The notes: generated by a model not told the origin, from the sequence alone. A stretch of DNA of 64,000 nt from Rhizobium herbae (GCF_019511375.1 NZ_JAEUAO010000007.1:124001-188000), one strand, 5' to 3'; positions 8,750 to 18,671 are shown, counted from the stretch's first letter. Made by a program: numbers and translations.

Positions 8750-9262
8750 ATGAACACCAAAATGAAGCCGCAGGCCGTTGCCGTCAAGGATCCGCATGAA
8801 GACGCGATCCGTTCGCTCTACATGGAATCCCTCCACCTCGTCGAGCGTCTCCACCGCCGTCTGCTCGACGTCATCAAGGACGAATTCGACCGCTCGGGCC
8901 GCTCCGACGTCAACGCCGTCCAGGCGCTTCTCCTCTTCAACATCGGCAATTCCGAACTGACGGCCGGGGAACTGCGCTCGCGCGGCTATTATCTCGGCTC
9001 CAACGTATCCTACAATGTCAAGAAGCTGGTTGACCTCGGCTTCATCAACCACCAGCGCTCGCGCATCGACCGCCGCTCGGTCCGCATCAGCCTGACCGAG
9101 GATGGCCAGGAGATCGCCGAGACGGTCGCCAAGCTCTATGAGCGCCATATCGGCTCCATCCAGAAGGTCGGCGGTATCGGCACCGACGAGTTCGGCCAGA
9201 TGAACAAGCTCTTGCAGCGTCTCGACCGCTTCTGGAACGACACGATGCTCTACAAGCTCTAA
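8750..9262 (+). CDS. ldtR: MarR-family regulator LdtR
   Basis: A winged-helix regulator of 170 residues, the orthologue by context and sequence of LdtR, which in Liberibacter and Sinorhizobium controls the adjacent L,D-transpeptidase gene. The N-terminal dimerisation helix is followed by VNAVQALLLFNIGNSELTAG, the recognition helix SRGYYLGSNVSYNVKKLVDLG, and the wing with RSRIDRRSVRISLT. The start ATG follows the AT-rich leader with the palindrome at 8665-8685. Downstream is a 600 bp gap, then ldtP. Confidence 0.88.
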   Translation: MNTKMKPQAVAVKDPHEDAIRSLYMESLHLVERLHRRLLDVIKDEFDRSGRSDVNAVQALLLFNIGNSELTAGELRSRGYYLGSNVSYNVKKLVDLGFINHQRSRIDRRSVRISLTEDGQEIAETVAKLYERHIGSIQKVGGIGTDEFGQMNKLLQRLDRFWNDTMLYKL

Positions 9263-9882
9263 GCGCCGACGGGCTGGGCATAGCCGCAAATGTGTGATGT
9301 CTTGCTAACGGGTGCGTGACGAGCGCATCCGTTCGCGCGTTCTGGCGCCCACTGCCTGCGTCCCGCAAAAGGTTCCCCGAGCTGTCATACGGCAAGCAGG
9401 ATGCGGTGCGAGCGCTCCATCGTCGGCGCTCAGGGCTTGGAGCGAAGCTGCAAGTTGCAATCTCACCGCAACCACGAGGCATCAAGATCCATGTTTCGAA
9501 ATCGCGAATAGCCGTGCAGATTGTATGGTGACCTAGACTGTCGCGCAGGACGGCCTCGTCTTGGCGGAGCCGCGGTGCCAAGGAGACCGGTCATACTGTC
9601 GCGTTCTTGTTGCGGGAATCCCACAGCAATCAGGGTGTTACGGAAACGGGCGATCGGCAGGGGCCGCAGGCGACACGAATTGGCCATATTACTGTGACAG
9701 CGACGAGGCCAAGAATGCGCGTCAGGGGACTCACCGTTTCTGTTTTGCAGAGGGAACACGGACGGCAATTTGCGGTCGCGCTCTCACGAATGTGAACCGG
9801 GCAGGACCGGTATAGTTTGCGTTTGTTAACCATATCTGTGATAGCGCTGCGTTTTGCGTCGCAGCATTAAATGGTAGGGACT
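9263..9882. other. 620 bp intergenic region upstream of ldtP
   Basis: Several short frames (9312-9536, 9561-9815, 9463-9768 reverse) lack ribosome sites and domain-like composition, so I read this as non-coding. It should contain the ldtP promoter, most likely in 9800-9865, where the sequence turns AT-rich (TTTGTTAACCATATCTG). Its length leaves room for a long 5' leader or a small RNA, but I see no distinct terminator inside it. Confidence 0.5.
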
Positions 9883-11208
9883 ATGTCGAAGAAGAACGGA
9901 ATTGATGCTTTCTCACGCCGCAGCTTTCTGCGTTCGGCCGCAGCCTTTGGTGCCGCGACCTGGGCCGGTGGCGCATTGGCGCAGGACGCGCTCGACGAGA
10001 TCATCAACGCGCCGCGCCGCGGCGCCTGGGACGACCAGTTCGACGCCAAGGCCTCGCGCAGCGCCACCGCGGTCGTCTCCAACAATCCGATCTTCGGTAT
10101 CGACACGCTCGCCAACACGCAGAACGCCATTGCCCAGTATCAGCAGATCGTCTCTGCCGGCGGCTGGCCTCAGGTCAATTCGGCGGTTCGCCTGGAGATG
10201 GGCGTTTCCGATCCCGCCGTGCAGGCGCTGCGCCAGCGCCTGATCATCTCCGGCGACCTTTCGCAGTCCGCGGGGATTTCCAATTCCTTCGACAGCTATG
10301 TCGACGGGGCGGTCAAGCGCTTCCAGGCCCGCCACGGGCTGCCGGCGGACGGCGTGCTCGGCGAATATTCCATCAAGGCCATGAACATCCCGGCGGATGT
10401 CCGCCTGGGGCAGTTGAACACCAACATCGTGCGGCTGCAGGCGATGTCCGGCGACCTCGGCGGCCGCTATGTCGTCGTCAACATTCCCGCTGCCTACATC
10501 GAGGCCGTTGAAAACGGCCGCGTAGCGACGCGCCATACGGCCGTCGTCGGCCGCATCAGCCGCCCGACGCACATCATCAACTCGAAGATCTACGAGGTCA
10601 TCCTCAACCCCTATTGGACCGCACCGCGCTCGATCGTCGAGAAGGACATCGTTCCCCTGATGCGCAAGGATCCGGAATATCTGAAGAAGAATTCTATCCG
10701 CCTCATCGACGGCAGCGGCAACGAGGTCGCGCCGGAAACGATCGACTGGAATGCCGAGAAGGCGCCGAACCTGACATTCCGCCAGGACCCCGGCAAGACC
10801 AATGCCATGGCCTCGACCAAGATAAATTTCCACAACGAAAACAACGAGTACATGCACGATACGCCGCAGCAGGGCCTGTTCAACAAGCTGGCCCGCTTCG
10901 AGAGTTCGGGTTGCGTGCGCGTCCAGAACGTGCGCGATCTGACGACATGGCTTCTGCGCGACACGCCCGGCTGGTCGCGGCAGCAGATCGAGGCGACGAT
11001 CCGTTCGGGCCAGAACTCGCCGATCCAGCTTGCCGTCGAGGTTCCCGTCTACTTCAAATACATCACCGCCTGGGCTGCCATGGACGGTATCGTCCAGTTC
11101 CGCGACGACATCTACCAGATGGATGGCGAGCAGCAGCTTGCGCTGCAGACGACCACCGGCGTCGAGCAGGTGGTCGGTGCGGTCGAGCAGGAAAACCTGC
11201 CGCAATAA
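9883..11208 (+). CDS. ldtP: L,D-transpeptidase LdtP (YkuD domain)
   Basis: Periplasmic peptidoglycan enzyme that makes 3-3 cross-links or attaches proteins to the wall. Near the N-terminus is a twin-arginine-like signal (SRRSFLRSAAAFGAA, cleavage near ALAQD). It is followed by a peptidoglycan-binding domain (VKRFQARHGLPADGVLG, about residues 145-165) and a YkuD catalytic domain with HDTP and SSGCVRV, the catalytic cysteine motif, near residue 345. The ATG at 9883 has a GGGA element; an in-frame ATG four codons upstream lacks one. LdtR upstream is its expected regulator, and a good terminator follows at 11226. Confidence 0.9.
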   Translation: MSKKNGIDAFSRRSFLRSAAAFGAATWAGGALAQDALDEIINAPRRGAWDDQFDAKASRSATAVVSNNPIFGIDTLANTQNAIAQYQQIVSAGGWPQVNSAVRLEMGVSDPAVQALRQRLIISGDLSQSAGISNSFDSYVDGAVKRFQARHGLPADGVLGEYSIKAMNIPADVRLGQLNTNIVRLQAMSGDLGGRYVVVNIPAAYIEAVENGRVATRHTAVVGRISRPTHIINSKIYEVILNPYWTAPRSIVEKDIVPLMRKDPEYLKKNSIRLIDGSGNEVAPETIDWNAEKAPNLTFRQDPGKTNAMASTKINFHNENNEYMHDTPQQGLFNKLARFESSGCVRVQNVRDLTTWLLRDTPGWSRQQIEATIRSGQNSPIQLAVEVPVYFKYITAWAAMDGIVQFRDDIYQMDGEQQLALQTTTGVEQVVGAVEQENLPQ

Positions 11209-11225
11209 GGCCAGCGACCCGATTG

Positions 11226-11262
11226 AAAGGGCCGTGCCTCCTTAAAGGAGCGCGGCCCTTTT
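11226..11262 (+). terminator. Intrinsic terminator after ldtP
   Basis: AAAGGGCCGTGCCTCCTT pairs with AAGGAGCGCGGCCCTTT around a very short loop, with one bulged C and one G-T pair, and ends in TTTT. It is 17 bp after the ldtP stop. Confidence 0.85.
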
Positions 11263-11404
11263 GCATTCCGGCCCTTTGCATTCCAACCCTTGCCGCTTTC
11301 CCGGCGCGGCAGGTGGGGGAAATGGCGCAAATCGCACAGCCCGTATTGCCCTTGCCATGCGAGGACGATAAACAGCGTGCCACGGTCTCACAGGAGCTTT
11401 GAGA

Positions 11405-12706
11405 ATGAGCGTTTCTTCCGCCGCCACTGACGTTTTCTTCAGCCGTCCCCTTGCCGACAGCGATCCGGACATTTTTGGCGCGATCGAGAAGGAACTCGGC
11501 CGCCAGCGTCACGAAATCGAGCTGATCGCCTCGGAAAACATCGTCTCGCGCGCCGTTCTGGAAGCGCAAGGCTCGATCATGACCAACAAATATGCCGAGG
11601 GCTATCCGGGCAAGCGCTACTACGGCGGCTGCCAGTTCGTCGACATCGCCGAAGAGCTGGCGATCGAACGCGCCAAGAAGCTGTTCGGCGTCAACTTCGC
11701 CAACGTTCAGCCGAACTCGGGGTCGCAGATGAACCAGGCGGTATTCCTGGCGCTCCTGCAGCCGGGCGACACCTTCATGGGTCTCGACCTCAATTCGGGC
11801 GGTCACCTGACCCACGGTTCGCCGGTCAATATGTCCGGCAAGTGGTTCAACGTCGTATCCTACGGCGTGCGCGAGGGCGACCATCTGCTCGACATGGATG
11901 CCGTTGCCGAAAAGGCACGCACCCACAAGCCGAAGCTCATCATTGCCGGCGGCACCGCTTACTCCCGCATCTGGGACTGGAAGCGCTTCCGTGAGATCGC
12001 CGACGAAATCGGCGCGTACCTGATGGTCGACATGGCCCATATTGCCGGCCTCGTCGCCGGTGGCCAGCATCCGTCGCCGTTCCCGCACTGCCACGTGGCA
12101 ACGACGACGACGCACAAATCGCTCCGCGGACCGCGCGGCGGCATCATCCTGACGAACGAGGAGGATATCGCCAAGAAGATCAACTCGGCCGTCTTCCCCG
12201 GCCTGCAGGGCGGCCCGCTGATGCACATCATCGCCGCCAAGGCGGTCGCGTTCGGCGAAGCGCTGCAGCCGGAGTTCAAGGACTATGCGGCCCAGATCGT
12301 CAAGAACGCCAAGGCGCTCGCCGAAACGCTGATCGCCGGCGGTCTCGACATCGTCTCGGGTGGCACCGACAACCATCTGATGCTGGTCGATCTGCGCAAG
12401 AAGAATGCCACCGGCAAGCGCGCCGAGGCAGCACTCGGCCGCGCCTACGTCACCTGCAACAAGAACGGCATCCCGTTTGACCCGGAAAAGCCCTTCGTCA
12501 CCTCCGGTATCCGTCTCGGCACGCCGGCCGGCACGACCCGCGGCTTCAAGGAAGCGGAATTCCGCGAGATCGGTAACCTGATCGTCGAAGTCCTCGATGG
12601 CCTGAAGGTCGCCAACTCCGACGAGGGAAATGCCTCCGTCGAAGCCGGTGTGCGCGAGAAGGTGGTCAAGCTGACCGACCGCTTCCCGATGTACCCCTAC
12701 CTCTGA
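11405..12706 (+). CDS. glyA: Serine hydroxymethyltransferase
   Basis: PLP enzyme that interconverts serine and glycine while charging tetrahydrofolate with a one-carbon unit. The 433 residues are full length. Landmarks are [13 protein letters not shown] near the N-terminus, [14 protein letters not shown], and [14 protein letters not shown], which holds the PLP lysine. The ATG at 11405 has AGGAG at 11392-11396; a TTG two codons earlier is less well placed. nrdR follows after 13 bp and is probably cotranscribed. Confidence 0.97.
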   Translation: MSVSSAATDVFFSRPLADSDPDIFGAIEKELGRQRHEIELIASENIVSRAVLEAQGSIMTNKYAEGYPGKRYYGGCQFVDIAEELAIERAKKLFGVNFANVQPNSGSQMNQAVFLALLQPGDTFMGLDLNSGGHLTHGSPVNMSGKWFNVVSYGVREGDHLLDMDAVAEKARTHKPKLIIAGGTAYSRIWDWKRFREIADEIGAYLMVDMAHIAGLVAGGQHPSPFPHCHVATTTTHKSLRGPRGGIILTNEEDIAKKINSAVFPGLQGGPLMHIIAAKAVAFGEALQPEFKDYAAQIVKNAKALAETLIAGGLDIVSGGTDNHLMLVDLRKKNATGKRAEAALGRAYVTCNKNGIPFDPEKPFVTSGIRLGTPAGTTRGFKEAEFREIGNLIVEVLDGLKVANSDEGNASVEAGVREKVVKLTDRFPMYPYL

Positions 12707-12719
12707 TCGAGGAGCCCGG

Positions 12720-13193
12720 ATGCGCTGCCCCTATTGCGGATCGGAAGACAGCCAGGTGAAGGATAGCCGTCCTGCAGAGGACGGCGCCGCCATTCGCCGC
12801 CGGCGCATCTGCCCGGATTGCGGCGGACGCTTCACGACCTTCGAGCGGGTGCAACTGCGGGAACTGATGATCCTGAAGAAGACCGGCCGCAAGGCTCCGT
12901 TCGACCGCGACAAGCTGCTCAGGTCGTTCGAAATCGCGCTGCGCAAGCGGCCGGTCGATCGCGACCGGATCGAACGGGCCGTCTCCGGCATCGTCCGGCG
13001 GCTCGAAAGCTCCGGCGAGACGGAAATTTCCTCCGAAGAGATCGGCCTCCAGGTGCTCGAAGCGTTGAAGGGGCTCGATGACGTCGCTTTCGTCCGCTAC
13101 GCTTCGGTCTATCGCGACTTCTCCCATGCGGAGGATTTCGAGAAGGTGATCGCTGAGATCAGCGCCAAGATTGCCCGCGATCCTGGGGCATGA
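12720..13193 (+). CDS. nrdR: Transcriptional repressor NrdR
   Basis: Zinc-ribbon/ATP-cone repressor of ribonucleotide reductase genes, 157 residues. Cys3, Cys6, Cys31 and Cys34 (CPYC and CPDC) form the zinc ribbon. The ATP-cone runs from about residue 49 ([15 protein letters not shown]) to 139. A GAGGAG site precedes the ATG. The glyA-nrdR-ribD order is typical of this lineage. A hairpin follows immediately after the stop. Confidence 0.96.
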   Translation: MRCPYCGSEDSQVKDSRPAEDGAAIRRRRICPDCGGRFTTFERVQLRELMILKKTGRKAPFDRDKLLRSFEIALRKRPVDRDRIERAVSGIVRRLESSGETEISSEEIGLQVLEALKGLDDVAFVRYASVYRDFSHAEDFEKVIAEISAKIARDPGA

Positions 13194-13201
13194 CCGAACC
13201 G

Positions 13202-13223
13202 ACGCCGCCGAAAGGCGGCGTTT
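13202..13223 (+). terminator. Hairpin between nrdR and ribD
   Basis: ACGCCGCC-GAAA-GGCGGCGT followed by only TT. A perfect 8 bp stem with a stable GNRA-type tetraloop, eight bases after the nrdR stop. It may attenuate read-through from glyA-nrdR into the riboflavin genes; the short T-run makes it a weak intrinsic terminator. Confidence 0.55.
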
Positions 13224-13258
13224 GACATTTCCCGGGTTGAGGACGAAACGGCATCGAC

Positions 13259-14371
13259 ATGGCGGACAGGGCGGACGACGAACGGTTCATGGCGGAGGCG
13301 CTTAAGCTCGCCCACCAGCACCTTGGCGCAACCGGTTCCAATCCCTCTGTCGGTTGCGTGATCGTCCGTGACGACGGCGATGGCCAGAGGATCGTCGGCA
13401 GCGCCGTTACGGCGCTCGGCGGTCGGCCGCATGCGGAGACGCAGGCACTGGCCGGGGCCGGAGCGCTGGCGCGCGGCGCAACGGCCTACGTGACGCTCGA
13501 ACCCTGCTCGCATCACGGCAAGACGCCGCCCTGCGCCGAAGCGCTGATTGCGGCGGGTATTGCGCGTGTCGTCGTCGCGGTAACAGACCCCGACGAACGG
13601 GTTGCGGGCCGCGGGCTTGCCATGCTGCGCGAGGCGGGCATTGAGGTCGTGACCGGGGTGCTGGAGGACGCGGGCGAGCGCGAACTCGAGGCCTATCTCA
13701 TGCGCAAGCGCAACAACCGGCCCTATGTTACCCTGAAGCTTGCGGTTTCCACCGACGGCATGATCGGGATCAGGGGCCAGGGGCAGGTGCGCATCACCGG
13801 CACGCCCGCCCGCGAGTTCGTACACAGGCTGCGCGCCGAGACCGATGCGATCCTCGTCGGCATCGGCACGGCCGTTGCAGACGATCCGGAACTGACGGTG
13901 CGCCTTGCGGGGCTCGAGCACCGCTCGCCGTTGCGCATCGTCATCGATGGCGATCTCGACCTTCCGCTGACGTCGAGGCTCGTCCAGACGGCCCGCAACG
14001 TTCCCGTCATGGTGGTAACAGGCAAGCGTGAGGGAAACGTCGCGTTTTCCGAGCGGAGCCGGGCATTGGAAGCGGCTGGCGTCGAAGTGGTGGTCTGCGA
14101 TCCGGCCGAGCCCGGCGATCTGCTCGCGGCGCTGGCGACGCGGGGGATTTCCTCGCTGCTGGTCGAGGGCGGCGCGCGGACGGCGCAGACGTTTCTCAAT
14201 GCCGGGCTTGTCGACCGGATCTTGTTGTTTACCGGGCCGTCGATCCTTGGCGAACAAGGGGTGCCATCCCCACTTGACCGGAACCTCTTGCCCGTCGGCT
14301 TCGTCCACATGCGGACCGACACTTTCGGCGACGACATTCTCGACACTTACGAATACGAAAGAGCTCCCTGA
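13259..14371 (+). CDS. ribD: Bifunctional riboflavin deaminase/reductase RibD
   Basis: Catalyses the second and third steps of riboflavin synthesis (pyrimidine deamination, then ribose reduction). 370 residues. The N-terminal deaminase domain (about 1-145) has the zinc motif HAETQAL and PCSHHGKTPPC. The C-terminal RibD_C reductase domain starts near residue 155 (YVTLKLAVSTDG) and includes LVEGGARTAQTFL. The stop overlaps the ribE ATG (TGATG at 14369-14373). The ribosome site is weak (GGACGA). Confidence 0.95.
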   Translation: MADRADDERFMAEALKLAHQHLGATGSNPSVGCVIVRDDGDGQRIVGSAVTALGGRPHAETQALAGAGALARGATAYVTLEPCSHHGKTPPCAEALIAAGIARVVVAVTDPDERVAGRGLAMLREAGIEVVTGVLEDAGERELEAYLMRKRNNRPYVTLKLAVSTDGMIGIRGQGQVRITGTPAREFVHRLRAETDAILVGIGTAVADDPELTVRLAGLEHRSPLRIVIDGDLDLPLTSRLVQTARNVPVMVVTGKREGNVAFSERSRALEAAGVEVVVCDPAEPGDLLAALATRGISSLLVEGGARTAQTFLNAGLVDRILLFTGPSILGEQGVPSPLDRNLLPVGFVHMRTDTFGDDILDTYEYERAP

Positions 14372-14988
14372 TGTTCACCGGCATTATCACCGATATCGGC
14401 ACCGTCGAAACGATCACCCCGCTCGACGAGGGCATCCGGCTGCGCATCGCCACTGCCTATGATCCGAAGGGTATCGACATCGGCGCCTCGATTGCGTGCT
14501 CCGGCGTCTGCCTGACAGTGACGACGCTGCCGCAGGAGGGTGCCAACGGCCGCTGGTTCGAGGTCGAGGCCTGGGAAGAGGCACTGCGCCTGACAACGAT
14601 TTCATCCTGGACGGCGGGGCAGGCGATCAATCTCGAGCGCTCACTGAAGATCGGCGACGAACTCGGCGGCCATCTCGTCTCCGGGCATGTGGACGGCAAG
14701 GCGGAAATCCTCTCGGTCGAAACGGAAGGCGAGGCGACCCGCTTTCGCCTGCGTGCGCCGGACCATCTGGCGAAATTCGTGGCGCCGAAGGGATCGGTCG
14801 CCCTCGACGGCACCTCGCTGACCGTCAACGCCGTCGACGGCGCGGAGTTCGACGTGCTTTTGATCCGCCACTCGCTTGAGGTGACGACCTGGGGGCAGCG
14901 CAAGGCAGGCGATTTCGTCAATTTCGAGGTCGACACAATGGCGCGCTATGCGGCGCGTCTGGCGGAGTTTCCAGCGCCGAAGGGGTGA
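14371..14988 (+). CDS. ribE: Riboflavin synthase, alpha chain
   Basis: Dismutes two 6,7-dimethyl-8-ribityllumazine molecules to riboflavin. 205 residues built of two lumazine-binding repeats, seen as MFTGIITDIG with GASIACSGVCLTV, then HLVSGHVDGKAEI with GTSLTVNAVDG. Coupled to ribD by a one-base overlap. In many relatives ribH follows directly, but here three reverse-strand genes and 3.2 kb intervene. Confidence 0.94.
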   Translation: MFTGIITDIGTVETITPLDEGIRLRIATAYDPKGIDIGASIACSGVCLTVTTLPQEGANGRWFEVEAWEEALRLTTISSWTAGQAINLERSLKIGDELGGHLVSGHVDGKAEILSVETEGEATRFRLRAPDHLAKFVAPKGSVALDGTSLTVNAVDGAEFDVLLIRHSLEVTTWGQRKAGDFVNFEVDTMARYAARLAEFPAPKG

Positions 14989-15060
14989 GGTGTTGCACCT
15001 CCCATTGCCTATCGAGGAGGTGACGCGATCTTCGGCGACGCCGGCGCTGGATTTGCTACA

Positions 15061-16812
15061 TCAAACGGCAAGGCCCAGCCGGCGAAGACCTTCGACGCGC
15101 AGTTCGAAATCGGCAGGGTTCTTGTACGGCATGGCATGCCGCCGGTGTTCGATCGAATAGTCAGGATCGATCTTTAACGCCTGCGTCCAGGCGGTCCGAC
15201 CCTCCTCAATTCGTCCGAGGTGGCCACAGCACGACGCCAGCAAGGCGTAGGCCGTGGCGGAGGCCGGATTGCGCACCAGCCGCTTGCGCAGCGTCGCGGC
15301 GGCCAGGTCGAAACGCCCGAGCACGAGCTGCGCTTCGGCGAGAAATTGCAGCGCAATTTCAGGATAGAAGGGATCGAGCTGCATGTAGCTTTCGAGTGTC
15401 TCGACCGCTTCGGCGGCAAGGCCGCTGAAGATCTGGATGTGAGCCTTGAGAACGCGCGCGTCCGCCGAACTGGGCTTGAGGGCAATGCAGCGCGCCGCGG
15501 CATCGAGAGCGCTGTCGATCTGGCGGCTCCACAGCAGCCCCACTCCCATGACGAAATGTGCTTCCGGCTCTTCATCGTCCATGGCGACAGCGCGGCGGGC
15601 GAGATCGAGACCTTTCGCGAGAGTGCTATCCGGTTCGGCGGCCCAGCCGTTCACATAGTCGTTGATGTGGGTGAACCCGGTGAATGCGTAGGCCGCCGCA
15701 CAATTCGGATCGATATCGATCACCTTTGCCATGAGGGCCCGGCCATTGACGTTGCCAGCGCGCGTGTGGAGCCACACCTGCTCACGCCCCTGCAGGAAAT
15801 AGTTGTAGGCGGTGATATCGGCGATCCGCTTGCCGGAGAGACGGTCCTTTTCCGAGGTCGTCAGCCTGACCTTGAGAGCCGCGACGATCTGCTGGGTAAG
15901 TTCGTCCTGGACGGCGAAGATATCCGTGAGATCCCGGTCGAAACGATCGGCCCAGGCATGGCCGCCTGTCATTGCGTCGATCAATTGGGCGGTGACCCGC
16001 ACCCTGTTGCCGGCCTTGCGCACGCTGCCCTCGAGGACATAGCGCACGCCGAGCGCGGCAGCGACATCGCGGATGGAGACCGGGCTTTTCTTGTAAACGA
16101 AAGAGGAATTGCGGGCGATGACATGCAGTTCTGAGAGTTTTGCAAGATCGGTGATGATGTCCTCGCTGATCCCGTCAGAAAAATATTCCTGGTCGGCGTC
16201 CCCGCTCATGTTGTTGAAGGCGAGGACGGCAATCGAGGTCTTTTCCGCCGACGGCGGCTCGGATGATGCGGCGGGGAGGGCGTTACCGTTGACGAGGCAG
16301 AAAATCTCGATCGGCCGCGCGATGTTCTTGACCGTCTGCGACCCACGGCTTTCGATCCCGACGGGAACCTTGTCGCGCACCTGATCGGCGGCGGACCGGG
16401 AGATGTAGATGCCGCCGGGTTGCGCCAATGCCTCGATCCGCGCCGCGACGTTGACGCCGTCGCCATATATGTCGTCTCCATCGACGATCACGTCGCCGAC
16501 ATTGATGCCGATGCGCAACCGGATCCGGTTTTCCGGAGAGCTGCCGTGATCGTATTCGGGCACCTGTTTCTGGATCTCCATGGCGCAGGTCACCGCCTCG
16601 ACGGCGCTGGCAAACTCTAGCAGCGCGCCATCGCCCATCAGTTTGACCATGCGGCCGCAATGGCGCGCGACGGCCGGGTCGATAACGGCGCAGCGCAACG
16701 CCTTCAGCCGGGCCAGCGTGCCCGCCTCGTCGGTCTCCATCAGGCGCGAGTAGCCGACGACATCGGCCGCAAGTACTGCGGCCAGCCTGCGCTGAACATG
16801 CTCGCCCGTCAT
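15061..16812 (-). CDS. Class III adenylate/guanylate cyclase with TolB-like and TPR domains
   Basis: A 583-residue soluble signalling protein. The N-terminal CHD cyclase domain (about 1-165) keeps the two metal aspartates (AADVVGYSRL and LMGDGALLEF), a base-specifying Lys before the second Asp, and the transition-state Asn/Arg in GDGVNVAARIEAL, so it should be active. The middle part (IAVLAFNNMSGDADQEYFSDG through GVRYVLEGSVRK) is the TolB-N-like region found in rhizobial multi-domain cyclases. The C-terminal 220 residues are TPR-like helices. Rhizobia carry many such paralogues; the stimulus is unknown. It lies opposite to the flanking rib genes. Confidence 0.88.
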   Translation of the reverse strand: MTGEHVQRRLAAVLAADVVGYSRLMETDEAGTLARLKALRCAVIDPAVARHCGRMVKLMGDGALLEFASAVEAVTCAMEIQKQVPEYDHGSSPENRIRLRIGINVGDVIVDGDDIYGDGVNVAARIEALAQPGGIYISRSAADQVRDKVPVGIESRGSQTVKNIARPIEIFCLVNGNALPAASSEPPSAEKTSIAVLAFNNMSGDADQEYFSDGISEDIITDLAKLSELHVIARNSSFVYKKSPVSIRDVAAALGVRYVLEGSVRKAGNRVRVTAQLIDAMTGGHAWADRFDRDLTDIFAVQDELTQQIVAALKVRLTTSEKDRLSGKRIADITAYNYFLQGREQVWLHTRAGNVNGRALMAKVIDIDPNCAAAYAFTGFTHINDYVNGWAAEPDSTLAKGLDLARRAVAMDDEEPEAHFVMGVGLLWSRQIDSALDAAARCIALKPSSADARVLKAHIQIFSGLAAEAVETLESYMQLDPFYPEIALQFLAEAQLVLGRFDLAAATLRKRLVRNPASATAYALLASCCGHLGRIEEGRTAWTQALKIDPDYSIEHRRHAMPYKNPADFELRVEGLRRLGLAV

Positions 16813-16942
16813 GGTGCAGAGCCATCCTTGTCGTGTGAGCGGCGAACGCGCCGCCCCAGGGACTCTAAACCTGATCGGCCGGTTTGGCCATCGCGGCGTC
16901 GCCGGTATGAGGGGTGGGATCAGCGCGACGACATGCCGGGCC

Positions 16943-17461
16943 CTACCGCTCGAGCAGGATCACCTGAGCGCCATGATAGACCGTCCGCCGCGCTTCCTTG
17001 AAGTGCAGCTTCGCTGCCACCCTGAGCGAGGCGAGGTTGGCGACGTCGATGATGCAGGTTTTCTTCAGCGACGGAAACTGCTGCTCGCCCCAGCGCAGCG
17101 CAGCGTCGACCGCTTCGGTGGCAAGGCCACGGCCGTGCGAGCGGGGGGAAAGCGCCCAGCCCGTCTCCATCGTGCCTTCCAGCGAGGGGGTGATGACGCG
17201 GTGGAGGTCGTGAAAACCGGCTTCGCCGATGAACTGGCCGGTCTCGCGGTCCTGCAGCGCGAAGAAGCCGAAGCCGAAATAGTGCCACATGCCGACCTGG
17301 CGCAGAAACCGCGTCCAGGCCTGTTCGCGCGAGAACGGCACGCCGCCGATGAAGCGCGTCACCTCCGGATCGGCGAAAAGCGTGCTGTAGGGGCCGAAAT
17401 CGTCCCGCCGGTAGGGGCGCAGGATCAGGCGTTCGGTCTCGATGGTGGGGACGCTGTGCAT
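16943..17461 (-). CDS. GNAT family N-acetyltransferase (RimJ/RimL type)
   Basis: A 172-residue acetyltransferase of the RimJ/RimL group. The start is MHSVPTIETERLILRPYRRDD. The acetyl-CoA binding segment is ALSPRSHGRGLATEAVDAAL, a recognisable R/Q-x-x-G-x-G/A variant, followed by CIIDVANLASLRVAAKLHF. Substrate unknown. It sits with a cyclase and a cupin gene on the strand opposite to the rib genes. Confidence 0.85.
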   Translation of the reverse strand: MHSVPTIETERLILRPYRRDDFGPYSTLFADPEVTRFIGGVPFSREQAWTRFLRQVGMWHYFGFGFFALQDRETGQFIGEAGFHDLHRVITPSLEGTMETGWALSPRSHGRGLATEAVDAALRWGEQQFPSLKKTCIIDVANLASLRVAAKLHFKEARRTVYHGAQVILLER

Positions 17462-17503
17462 GAGGCTCTTCAGTCCGCTTTGAAATTGGATTTCGTCATA
17501 GGA

Positions 17504-18004
17504 TCAGATTCCCGGCTCGCCGTCCCAATAATCGACTTCGCTTTCCCGCCGACCGACGAAGCGGAAGCGCGGCTTGCCGCCGACATCACGGGACTTTGCC
17601 AGGAACTTGCCGGAATCCGGATATTCGACGATTTCGGCCTTCGCATTGCTCGAGATCGACAGGTATTTGAGCGGTGCGGTGCCGGTATTGATCAGGTGAT
17701 GGGCCGTTTCGGGGCCGCCCGAAGGGGCGCCGAGAACGTCTCCGGCCTTCACGGCGTAGCGGTCCGGGCCGAAGCGGTATTCGCCTTCTCCGCTCAGGAT
17801 GACGAACAGCTCTTCCTCGATATGGTGATTGTGAAACGGACAGCCGGACTTGCCCGGCGGCACTTCGCCGTAGCCGATGCCGAGGTCCTTGAGGCCCAGT
17901 CGCGCGCCGAAGGACGCGTCGCGGGATTCGAAGAACGTGCCCTCGGTCCAGTGTTCCAGTTCAAGTTCGGCGGGGTTGACGATCGGTTTTTGCATATCTG
18001 TCAT
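17504..18004 (-). CDS. Cupin domain protein
   Basis: A 166-residue small beta-barrel protein. The cupin metal motif is in CPFHNHHIEEELFVILSGEG (two His and Glu), with a second motif HHLINTG. The start at 18004 (MTDMQKP) is chosen because the frame upstream is low-quality and a GGAGG lies 13-17 bases before it. Function unknown; many such proteins bind small acids or sugars. It is divergent from ribH with about 205 bp between. Confidence 0.8.
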   Translation of the reverse strand: MTDMQKPIVNPAELELEHWTEGTFFESRDASFGARLGLKDLGIGYGEVPPGKSGCPFHNHHIEEELFVILSGEGEYRFGPDRYAVKAGDVLGAPSGGPETAHHLINTGTAPLKYLSISSNAKAEIVEYPDSGKFLAKSRDVGGKPRFRFVGRRESEVDYWDGEPGI

Positions 18005-18209
18005 GTCCTTCTTGCCTCCGGAACGTTTTATCGGGGCGCCATCGGATTGAAAAGGCGATGGCAATTGGCGCCTTTCGCGCAGTTTCCCTGCCGCGGCCCG
18101 ACCGGAATCGGCGCCTCGCCGCGAAAAATGCTTGCCAACCGGGCCTTGGCATGATTTGACCGCCGCCTGCGCCGGAGATGTCCGGCCCCCCATTTCAGAC
18201 AGGTGACAA

Positions 18210-18671
18210 ATGTCCGATACCGAGAAACCACATATCCTCATTGTGGAAGCGCGCTTCTATGACGACATGGCCGACGCTCTGCTCGATGGTGCGACCTCGG
18301 CGCTGAAGGAAGCCGGCGCGACCTATGACGTCGTGACGGTTCCCGGCGCGCTCGAAATTCCCCCCGCGATCGCCATGGCGCTCGACGGCGCCGACAATGG
18401 CGGCACCGAATATGACGGCTTCGTCGCGCTCGGCATGGTCATCCGCGGCGAGACCTACCACTTCGACATCGTCGCCAACGAATCCTCGCGTGCCCTGATG
18501 GACCTCGCCGTCAGCGAAAGCCTTGCCCTCGGCAACGGTATCCTGACGGTCGAGAACGACGACCAGGCCTGGGCGCGCGCCAGGAAGAGCGAAGGCGACA
18601 AGGGCGGCTTTGCCGCCCGCGCGGCGCTGACCATGATCGACCTGAAACTCAAGCTGGGCGGCGAACTGTGA
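18210..18671 (+). CDS. ribH: 6,7-dimethyl-8-ribityllumazine synthase
   Basis: Joins the pyrimidine and the 4-carbon unit to form lumazine, the substrate of ribE. 153 residues. [17 protein letters not shown] is the N-terminal substrate region, [10 protein letters not shown] the pyrimidine site, and [14 protein letters not shown] includes the catalytic His. Its last codons overlap the nusB GTG (18668-18671). I looked for an FMN riboswitch in the 205 bp upstream and saw none. Confidence 0.95.
   Translation: MSDTEKPHILIVEARFYDDMADALLDGATSALKEAGATYDVVTVPGALEIPPAIAMALDGADNGGTEYDGFVALGMVIRGETYHFDIVANESSRALMDLAVSESLALGNGILTVENDDQAWARARKSEGDKGGFAARAALTMIDLKLKLGGEL

Noticed and set aside
9312-9815. 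Several 60-100 codon frames between ldtR and ldtP
   Set aside because: No ribosome sites, mutually overlapping on both strands, and no domain-like composition; better read as a long promoter/leader region.
9913-11205. 430-codon frame antisense to ldtP
   Set aside because: Shadow of the L,D-transpeptidase gene, which carries a clear signal peptide and catalytic motif.
18005-18209. Possible FMN riboswitch ahead of ribH
   Set aside because: The region has GC-rich inverted repeats but none of the conserved RFN element blocks on either strand.
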